From the NCBI GenBank assembly GCA_022571575.1, contig JACZXN010000025.1:1-11095 (forward strand): DNA of 11,095 nucleotides. Direction: 5' to 3'. This document shows positions 1 to 5,294 of the stretch, piece by piece. Each line of letters begins with the position of its first letter. The stretch's first letter is position 1. A program made the translations under genes and the position numbers. The stretch comes from Chloroflexota bacterium (GTDB lineage Bacteria > Chloroflexota > Dehalococcoidia > UBA3495). Below the pieces are notes generated by a model. It ran no database searches. It saw nothing but the letters and a program-made list of their open reading frames with translations, and had not been told where the DNA came from.

Positions 1-440
1 GATGCGACACCGGGAAGCAGATGCACCGCGACATAGGCTTGTGGGACGCCGAGTTGTTTGATTACGCCGCTGTCTACGGGGCCGATTTCTCGCTGGACAA
101 AGCCGCCCGGTTGGAATACCACCAGACGAGCATGACCCACGCGATGATGTTCACCGGCGTCGATGTGGTGGACGGCGTGCCGCGCCGCTGGCGGGTGGAG
201 AACAGTTGGGACGACAAGGTCGGGAACAAGGGATTCTTCCTGATGAACGATTCGTGGTTCGCCGAGTACATGTTCGAGATCGCGGCGCCCAAGGAATACC
301 TGCCACCCGAACTTCAGAGCGCGTTGGACCTGGAGCCCATCGTTCTTCCGGCCTGGGACCCCATGGGGTCGTTGGCCGCCGGGCGGAATCTCCCGTGCGG
401 CCCGGCCCGCTCGCCAGATACGCGGCCCCAAAGTTCGTAA
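1..440 (+). CDS. pepC: Bleomycin hydrolase / aminopeptidase C (C1B cysteine peptidase), C-terminal part
   Basis: This is the 3' end of a gene whose start lies before the window; the frame is open from base 3 and begins CDTGKQ. The family are papain-fold cysteine aminopeptidases, usually cytosolic homohexamers, that trim peptides. Two catalytic residues are visible: the histidine of MTHAMMFTGVD (codon 138-140) and the asparagine of RVENSW (codon 201-203). The catalytic cysteine would be upstream, out of view. GNKGFFLMNDSWFAEYMFEI and EPIVLPAWDPMGSLA are typical of the family's C-terminus. Known members end at or just after the DPMG(A/S)LA segment, where the free C-terminus helps restrict the enzyme to aminopeptidase action. 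Here about 20 more residues follow (AGRNLPCGPARS...), and the stop falls inside the first of three tandem 16-bp repeats. The family call is secure. Whether the tail is really translated or reflects a recent 3' end change is open. Confidence 0.92.
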   Translation, partial: CDTGKQMHRDIGLWDAELFDYAAVYGADFSLDKAARLEYHQTSMTHAMMFTGVDVVDGVPRRWRVENSWDDKVGNKGFFLMNDSWFAEYMFEIAAPKEYLPPELQSALDLEPIVLPAWDPMGSLAAGRNLPCGPARSPDTRPQSS

Positions 441-474
441 GTCCCAAGGTTCGTAAGTCCCAAGTTTCGTAAAT
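427..474. repeat. Three tandem 16-bp repeats after the peptidase gene
   Basis: Three head-to-tail 16-bp units lie at 427-442 (CCCAAAGTTCGTAAGT), 443-458 (CCCAAGGTTCGTAAGT) and 459-474 (CCCAAGTTTCGTAAAT). Unit 1 contains the stop codon of the peptidase, and unit 3 ends three bases before the AGGAGGT ribosome binding site (477-483) of the next gene. The array fills the whole junction. Period and similarity are read directly; function is unknown. It could be replication slippage, a binding array or a processed mRNA segment. Confidence 0.85.
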
Positions 475-487
475 CTAGGAGGTCGAT

Positions 488-1003
488 ATGCCTAGAATCG
501 TATTGGACTTGAACAAGGCTGAGGACCGGCAGAGGGTGAACGGAGAGTGGAGGGTGGCGATGGGCCTGGTGCCGGGAGAGCCCAACGAAGGCCTCGCCGC
601 CCAGCTACTGGCCAGCCCCGCCCGTCTGGCCGATTATGACGACTCGGACTGGGAGGTCTGCGCCAACATTCGAGAGAGTATGTCGGTGGGCTTCACCTTC
701 GCCTGGTACCGCATCAACGTGGAATTGCCCCAGCAGGTGAACGGCGTGGCGATCGAGGGCTCCCGGCTGTGGTTCGAGACCAACATCGACAACTACGGCG
801 AGATATGGGTCAACGGCCAGATCGACCGCAGCACCGGCGTCATCGTCGGCATCAACGCCCCCCAGCGCATCGAGCTCAGCCCCAGCGCAGTGCCTGGGAC
901 CAAGTATGTGATCGCTTGCCTGGTGGCCAACGGCCCCCTGGCCGAGCCGCGCGGCGGCATCTTCATGCGCTTCGCGACACTGGCCTTCGAGACGTCCGAT
1001 TAG
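488..1003 (+). CDS. Stand-alone galactose-binding-like (GH2 sugar-binding type) domain protein
   Basis: This 171-residue protein starts at ATG 488, just after a strong AGGAGGT site at 477-483. Residues about 48-110 resemble the jelly-roll sugar-binding domain found at the N-terminus of glycoside hydrolase family 2 enzymes: ADYDDSDWEV (48-57), then FAWYRINVELP (71-81) and LWFETNIDNYGEIWVNGQ (94-111). In GH2 enzymes these segments form the beta-sandwich next to the catalytic barrel. Here the protein is only that domain: no catalytic barrel, signal peptide or membrane segment is seen, so it should be cytosolic. It is followed 68 bp later by the EthD-like gene on the same strand, probably in one transcript. 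A role as a binding or accessory protein is inferred only. The fold call is fairly safe; the ligand is unknown. Confidence 0.7.
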   Translation: MPRIVLDLNKAEDRQRVNGEWRVAMGLVPGEPNEGLAAQLLASPARLADYDDSDWEVCANIRESMSVGFTFAWYRINVELPQQVNGVAIEGSRLWFETNIDNYGEIWVNGQIDRSTGVIVGINAPQRIELSPSAVPGTKYVIACLVANGPLAEPRGGIFMRFATLAFETSD

Positions 1004-1016
1004 CCGGCAAAGCCGG
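1004..1016 (+). other. Small stem-loop directly after the stop codon
   Basis: CCGGC (1004-1008) and GCCGG (1012-1016) form a 5-bp stem around an AAA loop, starting one base after the stop codon of the sugar-binding-domain gene. There is no following T-run, so it is unlikely to be a strong terminator. It may only protect or pause the message. Confidence 0.35.
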
Positions 1017-1047
1017 TCAACCCGACGAGCCAGGACTCCCAAAGAGC

Positions 1048-1070
1048 TAGGCCCAAGGAGGTAGGCCCAA
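1048..1070 (+). repeat. 9-bp direct repeat flanking a Shine-Dalgarno site
   Basis: TAGGCCCAA occurs at 1048-1056 and again at 1062-1070, with GGAGG between the copies. The core AAGGAGGT (1055-1062) is the ribosome binding site for the ATG at 1072. The arrangement looks like a small duplication around the site. Confidence 0.7.
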
Positions 1071-1071
1071 C

Positions 1072-1746
1072 ATGGTTAAAAAGAAGGGCACGGCGCTATT
1101 GGTGGTGTTCACCGACGTCGACTCCGAGCATGACGCCGATTTCAACGCCTGGTATAACGAGGAGCATCTACCCGAGCGGCTGAGCGCTCCGGGATTCCTG
1201 GACGCCGCCCGGTACCAGGCGTTAAAGGGCGGCCCCCGCTACCTGGCCATCTACGAGCTGGAGTCGGCGGCGGCGCTCCAGTCTCCCGAATACCTGCGCC
1301 AGAGCCAGAACCCCACCGATTGGACCAAGCGCGTTTCCCCGACCGTCATCGGCCGCGGAACCGTGCGCAACGTTTACACCCAGATCTCCCCCGGGGAGAG
1401 CGACCCCGACACCATGGGACGCGGCATGGCCCCGGCGCTACAGATCGGCCGGATGGACGTGCCCGCCGAGCTTGAAGCCAAATACAACGATTATTACGAC
1501 ACCGTTCGGACTCCGGCCAATCTGACCGTGCCCGGTTGCATGTTCGTCCGCCGTTACCACGCCGTGGAAGGCGGTCCCAAATATCTGACGATGTATGAAT
1601 TCGAGCACGAGAAAGTGCCCGAGACCCTGGCTTGGGAGGCGCATCGCAGCCGGGACACGATGCACCAGTACATCGGCGGCAGCTACGGCCACGCGCCCGG
1701 CTCCCCCGGGGTCTACCGCCGGATATTCCCGCCTCGGGCCTTTTAG
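1072..1746 (+). CDS. Tandem-repeat dimeric alpha/beta-barrel (EthD-like) protein
   Basis: This 224-residue protein consists of two related halves. Half 1 (about 8-101) has FNAWYNEEHLPERLSAPGFL (24-43), then ARYQALKGGPRYLAIYELES (46-65). Half 2 (about 121-222) has YNDYYDTVRTPANLTVPG (138-155), then RRYHAVEGGPKYLTMYEFEH (160-179). Each matches the ferredoxin-like dimeric alpha/beta-barrel fold of EthD and related small proteins, in which two domains pair into one barrel; here the fusion would supply both. The EEHLPER segment of half 1, which carries the usual conserved His/Glu, has become DTVRTPAN in half 2, so only one half may hold a working site. It starts at ATG 1072 with AAGGAGGT at 1055-1062. 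Proteins of this fold often accompany oxidative degradation genes, which suits the HpaB-like gene downstream. The reaction, if any, is unknown. Confidence 0.72.
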   Translation: MVKKKGTALLVVFTDVDSEHDADFNAWYNEEHLPERLSAPGFLDAARYQALKGGPRYLAIYELESAAALQSPEYLRQSQNPTDWTKRVSPTVIGRGTVRNVYTQISPGESDPDTMGRGMAPALQIGRMDVPAELEAKYNDYYDTVRTPANLTVPGCMFVRRYHAVEGGPKYLTMYEFEHEKVPETLAWEAHRSRDTMHQYIGGSYGHAPGSPGVYRRIFPPRAF

Positions 1747-1822
1747 ACCGCGAGAATGGGATGAGAAAATGATTCATGATCCCGGCCGGCCTGAATCTGG
1801 TCACGAGGGCAAGGATATGATG

Positions 1823-1852
1823 GGCCGTCCGCACGGCTTGGACCGGACGGCC
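1823..1852 (+). promoter_or_regulatory. GC-rich stem-loop just upstream of a ribosome binding site
   Basis: GGCCGTCCG (1823-1831) and CGGACGGCC (1844-1852) form a perfect 9-bp stem with a 12-base loop. The stem ends two bases before GGAGG (1855-1859), the ribosome binding site of the following HpaB-like gene. There is no T-run, so a simple terminator is unlikely. A role in controlling translation, RNA stability or attenuation is inferred. Confidence 0.6.
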
Positions 1853-1854
1853 GG

Positions 1855-1859
1855 GGAGG
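1855..1859 (+). promoter_or_regulatory. Ribosome binding site that selects ATG 1869
   Basis: GGAGG stands nine bases before ATG 1869. The alternative in-frame TTG at 1860 directly abuts this motif and so cannot use it. Starting at 1869 gives MRTGAEYRQSLRDGR, which lines up with the N-terminus MPARTGKEYILGLKERPRE of the paralog encoded at 5295-6749. Confidence 0.8.
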
Positions 1860-1868
1860 TTGAGAGGA

Positions 1869-3350
1869 ATGCGAACAGGCGCTGAGTATCGCCAGAGCCT
1901 GCGGGATGGGCGCGATGTTTGGGTGATGGGCGAAGGCCCGGTGGATGATGTCACCACCCATCCCGCGACGGCGGCCATGGTGGGGGAGTACGCCGCCTGG
2001 TACGACCGCCACTTCGAGCCCGGCTGGCAAGACATTCTCCTGACCGGGCCGGACGGCGATCGAAGGCCGCTGGCCTTTGAGGCGCCGAAGACGTCCGCCG
2101 ATCTGCAACGCCTGGGAAACGCGCTGCGGGCCGTCCTTTTCCTCAGCGGCGGCAATATGACCCACACGCCGGGATACGGCGCATTGATCGCTCTCGGCCT
2201 GGTCAATCATCTGAAGGGCTTGGACAACTCGCCTGAGGAGGTCGAGGCGGCCGAGGCGTACCGGGAGTCTCTGGCCCGCAGCGGCCGCTTTCTCACCTTC
2301 GCCGGGGGCGGTGCGCTCATCGGGCCGCGGCTCAGTAGCGATCCCGATAAGCGGGTCGCGCTCCGCCTGGTCAGTGAGACGGATAAAGGCATCGTGGTGA
2401 GCGGCAAGGTGCAGATGCACACCGCCACGCCCTTCGCGGAGGACCTGCTGATAACCAGCAGGGACGAGTTGCCGCCCGGCAGCGGCCGGCGGCCGTGGGT
2501 CATCCTTCCGGTCAACGCCCCCGGCGTCCGGATCGTGGCGCGCCGCACCTCCGCCAGGCATGCCAACCCATTTCTCTCTCCGCTTAGCAGCCGGTTCGAT
2601 GAACTGGACGCCATAGTATTGTTGAAAGATGTGTTCATTCCCAGGGAACGGGTGTTCACCGGGGAACTCATGTCCCGGACGAAGCGCCAATCCCTGGTGT
2701 CCTGGCTGCTTTGGCACCACAATATCGGGTGGTTGGCCAAAGCCGAGTTGTCCCTGGGCCTCGCCCTGGCGCTGAGCGAGGTCATGGGCCTGAAAGAGAA
2801 CCCCGCCACCATCGAGCAGTTGGTCGACCTGGCCGTTGACGTTCAGACCAGCCGTACCTGCGTGACCGCGGCCGAGTTGGAACCGGAGATGACCGCAGGC
2901 GGCTATGCCCTGCCGGGACAGTTACACCTTGCCACCGCGGCCATCAACATCTTCAAAACCCGCCAGAGGGTGTCGGAAACACTGCGGGGCCTCCCGGGCT
3001 CATCCTTGGTGAACGCGCCCGCCGATACGGACTTTGCGGACCCCGTGATGGCGGCCGAACTGGAGGAGGCCTTTGGCGGCGGGGGTTACACCGCCCTGCA
3101 ACGGGCCGCTCTCCTGCAGCTTACCTGGGACCAGGTCTCCTCCGCCTTGGACGGGCGCGAGGCGGTCTTCGAACTCCACGCCAGCGGTGGGTTGGCGGCG
3201 TGGCGTGCCCGTCTGCGGGCCTGGTTTGGGAGCTACGATGAGCTGGCCAACGGGGTGCAACACTTTCTTGGAGTGGAGCTGCCCGCCATGGACCTGGAGA
3301 GCATGCGGAACGTCCCCGATGAGCGGCCCCGGGTGGTCACGCCACCTTGA
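1869..3350 (+). CDS. Divergent HpaB-family flavin monooxygenase-like protein
   Basis: This 493-residue protein is of the 4-hydroxyphenylacetate 3-hydroxylase (HpaB) family, which adopts an acyl-CoA-dehydrogenase-like fold and uses reduced flavin from a separate reductase. Family marks are TGAEYRQSLRDGRDVWV (3-19), DDVTTHPA (26-33), SRFDELDAIVLLKDVFIPRERVF (241-263, in parts) and GSSLVNAPADTDF (377-389). In Thermus HpaB the phenol is held by Arg100, Tyr104 and His142, and the first two lie in an RxPDY-type motif. Here the motif reads HTPGY (99-103), so the arginine is replaced, and the region expected to hold the histidine reads FLTFAGGGALIGP (141-153) with no histidine. The protein is probably folded and flavin-binding, but an ordinary phenol hydroxylase role is doubtful. 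It lies between the EthD-like gene and the cupin, probably in the same transcript. The start is set by GGAGG at 1855-1859. Confidence 0.82.
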   Translation: MRTGAEYRQSLRDGRDVWVMGEGPVDDVTTHPATAAMVGEYAAWYDRHFEPGWQDILLTGPDGDRRPLAFEAPKTSADLQRLGNALRAVLFLSGGNMTHTPGYGALIALGLVNHLKGLDNSPEEVEAAEAYRESLARSGRFLTFAGGGALIGPRLSSDPDKRVALRLVSETDKGIVVSGKVQMHTATPFAEDLLITSRDELPPGSGRRPWVILPVNAPGVRIVARRTSARHANPFLSPLSSRFDELDAIVLLKDVFIPRERVFTGELMSRTKRQSLVSWLLWHHNIGWLAKAELSLGLALALSEVMGLKENPATIEQLVDLAVDVQTSRTCVTAAELEPEMTAGGYALPGQLHLATAAINIFKTRQRVSETLRGLPGSSLVNAPADTDFADPVMAAELEEAFGGGGYTALQRAALLQLTWDQVSSALDGREAVFELHASGGLAAWRARLRAWFGSYDELANGVQHFLGVELPAMDLESMRNVPDERPRVVTPP

Positions 3351-3421
3351 GCGAGGAGCCGCCAACGGCGCCCGGCATCTCGGATCAGCAAAGATTCAAA
3401 ACCTGAATTGAGGGAGAGCAC

Positions 3422-3757
3422 ATGATTATTCGTCTATACAATGGTGAAGATGGCCAAGCCCACTTCGAGGACCTCAACGTGCCGGCCGGAGAGACGGAGA
3501 CCATCGCCCTCCAGGCCGGCGCCGACATGACCTTCCGCAGTTTCCCGGATGGGAGCTTCAGCGATTGGCACAACGCTCCCCGGATCCAGTACGTTATCGT
3601 CCTTTCCGGCCAGATGGAGATCGGGATCGGAGACGGCACCAAACGGCTGTTGGACCCAGGCGACATCCTGCAGGTGGAAGACCTGACCGGACAGGGCCAC
3701 ACCACCCGCTCGGTGGGCAACCGCATCTCCGCCAGCGTTCCGTTGGACGTTGCGTGA
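3422..3757 (+). CDS. Small single-domain cupin protein
   Basis: This 111-residue protein starts at ATG 3422, with GGGAGAG nearby upstream. It is a single cupin beta-barrel. The first cupin motif is seen in SDWHNAPRIQYVIVLSG (47-63) and the second in PGDILQVEDLTGQGHTTR (79-96). The classical motif 1 has HxH followed by Glu. Here only His50 remains of the pair and Gln56 stands in place of the Glu, while His93 of motif 2 is kept, so a metal site, if present, would be non-standard. It follows the HpaB-like gene by 71 bp and is the last plus-strand gene before the convergent block. It could be a small isomerase, dioxygenase or binding protein of the same pathway; the sequence does not decide. Confidence 0.8.
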   Translation: MIIRLYNGEDGQAHFEDLNVPAGETETIALQAGADMTFRSFPDGSFSDWHNAPRIQYVIVLSGQMEIGIGDGTKRLLDPGDILQVEDLTGQGHTTRSVGNRISASVPLDVA

Positions 3758-3799
3758 CGGCCAGGCCAATGGCGCCCGGTTAGGGTGACGGCCGGGCCA
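3754..3799. repeat. 15-bp direct repeat and stem-loop at the convergent gene junction
   Basis: GTGACGGCCAGGCCA (3754-3768) and GTGACGGCCGGGCCA (3785-3799) differ at one base and are 31 bp apart. The first copy includes the stop codon of the cupin gene; the second ends four bases before the stop codon of the minus-strand hydrolase gene. GCCCGG (3774-3779) can also pair with CCGGGC (3792-3797). The hairpin could act as a terminator between the converging genes, but there is no T-run on either strand. Confidence 0.6.
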
Positions 3800-3802
3800 T
3801 CA

Positions 3803-4624
3803 TCACTGCCCGTTGGCCTCCACGCCGGCCAGGAACTTGAGCACCCGTTCCGAGTACTTGGCCGGCTCCTCGGAGTGGGGCCGGACCTCCGCCCATTGGC
3901 AGTTGGGCACCAGGCGGTGGACCATTTCGGCCACTCGCCTTGGGTGCACGTCGTTGTCGCCCGGCATGACCATCGCCGGGGTGTGGATGCCTTTCAGGGC
4001 TTTCTCGGTCATCCCCAAAGTCGGGAATGGTCCTTCGAAAAGGGCGTAGATGGTGTCCCGCATGACCTGGGCGAAGTCCGCGGTGTCCATATCCTCCAGG
4101 GTCTTTCGGTACTGGGGGTCGCTCTGGGCGATCTCGGGACTGAAAGGCGCGAAGCGGTCATCGGCGTCGAAGGCCGCCACCGCCGATGAGATGCCGTCAT
4201 TCACGGCCAGCTCCAAGCTTTTGAACAGCTTTCCCGCAAGATAGGCGTCGCAGATAACCCCGCCCGCGATGTTGGAAGGGAATATGGCGCGGACCCGCTC
4301 GGGCCGGCGGGCGGCGCAGCCCAGGGAGATGGCGGCGCCGAATGATCCGCCGCCCAGGTAGGCCTGCTCGATCCCCAAAACGTCCATCAGCCCGAATACG
4401 TCCTCGCAGACCATATCCCAAGTCTGCACGACCAACGGGCTGCGCGACCGGCCGCCGAAACGACGGTCGTAAACCACCACCCGGTGTTCCTGGGACAGCG
4501 TGCCAATCACCGGCTGGTAGCCGCTGGCGGTCCCCTGGAGACCCCCAGGTGAAAGGATGATCGGAGGCCCGCTCCCAGCCTCTTCGTAATGGATCTCGGC
4601 GCCGTTCACTCTCGCGGTTGCCAT
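3803..4624 (-). CDS. Alpha/beta hydrolase
   Basis: This 273-residue alpha/beta-hydrolase-fold protein has an intact catalytic triad pattern. The nucleophile elbow is GGGSFG (91-96), with Ser94. The acid is probably Asp225 in PGDNDVHP (Asp223 is an alternative), and the base is His250 in RPHSEEPAKY. GSGPPIILSPGG (17-28) resembles the oxyanion-hole strand, and VVVYDRRFGGRS (49-60) is the usual strand-4 region. The size suits monodomain hydrolases such as the meta-cleavage product hydrolases (MhpC, BphD, HsaD type), but also many esterases and lactonases. It is the last gene of the minus-strand set, 174 bp after the VOC gene, with its own GGGAGG site seven bases before the ATG. The order hydroxylase, dioxygenase, hydrolase suggests C-C bond hydrolysis of a ring-cleavage product; this is inferred from context. 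Confidence 0.87.
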   Translation of the reverse strand: MATARVNGAEIHYEEAGSGPPIILSPGGLQGTASGYQPVIGTLSQEHRVVVYDRRFGGRSRSPLVVQTWDMVCEDVFGLMDVLGIEQAYLGGGSFGAAISLGCAARRPERVRAIFPSNIAGGVICDAYLAGKLFKSLELAVNDGISSAVAAFDADDRFAPFSPEIAQSDPQYRKTLEDMDTADFAQVMRDTIYALFEGPFPTLGMTEKALKGIHTPAMVMPGDNDVHPRRVAEMVHRLVPNCQWAEVRPHSEEPAKYSERVLKFLAGVEANGQ

Positions 4625-4798
4625 GGTGCGGCCTCCCAGAATAACTGATCACGGTTTATGGCCATGGGCCCGGTTCACCGCGGCCGTCAGGCGTGCCCAG
4701 CAGTGGTTGCGACGCCCGGATGAAGGAAAACTGGACGGTTTCCTGGCGCTGGCTGCCCGGCTGGGCCGGCCGGCGCCAGGGGAGTTTACAGGCAGCTG
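4625..4798 (-). other. Gap between the VOC and hydrolase genes with a long stem-loop
   Basis: CCTGGCGC (4742-4749) and GCGCCAGG (4773-4780) form a perfect 8-bp inverted repeat. It extends to 14 positions (4742-4755 with 4767-4780) if two further G-T/A-C positions are allowed. It lies about 20 bases beyond the stop codon of the VOC gene in the direction of transcription. No T-run follows on the minus strand, so it may be a pause or RNA-stability element that lowers hydrolase expression, or a weak terminator. No convincing promoter for the hydrolase was found here. Confidence 0.5.
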
Positions 4799-5278
4799 CT
4801 AATCGCCGGCCACGTTGAGCGGCTCCTCCAAAGTCCTGGGAAACTTGCCGCCGAAGAGGCCCTTATCCTCCGGCCATTCCCACTGCGACTTGGGCAGTTC
4901 GTAGTAGACCTCGATCTCGTTGTCGTCGGGGTCCGACAGGTATACGCCCAAAGATATGCCATGGTCGCTGACGTGCCGGATCTTTACATCGTTCTCTTTG
5001 AGCCGCGGGTACAGCTCTTGCAGGTCTTCGAAACTCTCCATCTGCCAGGCCATGTGCGCCTGGCCAATCAGCGAGCTATCGGGGCCGGCGGCGTCCATGC
5101 CGATGGCCCGGATCGCCAGTTCGTGAGACTTCTCGGTGTTGGCGGACATGAATACCGTGCCGCTGGGACTTCGCTCCATGATGGTCAAGCCCATCACCCT
5201 GGTGTAGAAGTCCAAGGACCGGTCCATATCGCGCACGCGCATGACCACGTGCCCCAGGTGCATCGGTGTGTAAGACAT
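4799..5278 (-). CDS. VOC-family (glyoxalase/extradiol dioxygenase-like) metalloprotein
   Basis: This 159-residue protein of the vicinal oxygen chelate fold has two beta-alpha-beta-beta-beta modules. Module 1 starts LGHVVMRVRDMDRSLDFYTR (8-27); module 2 starts IGQAHMAWQM (71-80) and ends SDPDDNEIEVYYE (115-127). The metal triad expected for type I extradiol dioxygenases is His10, His75 and Glu123, and all three are present. The length is near that of single-unit VOC enzymes and about half that of classic two-domain catechol 2,3-dioxygenases. The C-terminal tail WEWPEDKGLFGGKFPRTLEE lies beyond the fold. AGGAGG stands before the ATG at 5278. The frame stays open further upstream, but only over the out-of-frame end of the next gene, so this start is preferred. 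It lies 16 bp after the HpaB-like gene and is almost certainly co-transcribed with it. Ring cleavage of the product of that enzyme is the favoured role; a glyoxalase or isomerase role is possible. Confidence 0.87.
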   Translation of the reverse strand: MSYTPMHLGHVVMRVRDMDRSLDFYTRVMGLTIMERSPSGTVFMSANTEKSHELAIRAIGMDAAGPDSSLIGQAHMAWQMESFEDLQELYPRLKENDVKIRHVSDHGISLGVYLSDPDDNEIEVYYELPKSQWEWPEDKGLFGGKFPRTLEEPLNVAGD

Positions 5279-5294
5279 TTTCTCTCCTCCTGCT

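Noticed and set aside
427..474. Possible CRISPR-like array
   Set aside because: The units are contiguous 16-bp tandem repeats without spacers, and no cas gene is present.
1769..1885. A 38-codon frame overlapping the start of the HpaB-like gene
   Set aside because: It lacks a clear ribosome binding site, its product matches nothing, and it runs through the 1823-1852 hairpin and the next gene's Shine-Dalgarno.
1743..2720. Long minus-strand frame opposite the HpaB-like gene, with similar ones at 1346-2206 and 2207-2812
   Set aside because: These are antisense to genes with clear family motifs; their products are Arg/Pro/Gly-rich and unfamiliar, as expected from GC-rich shadow frames.
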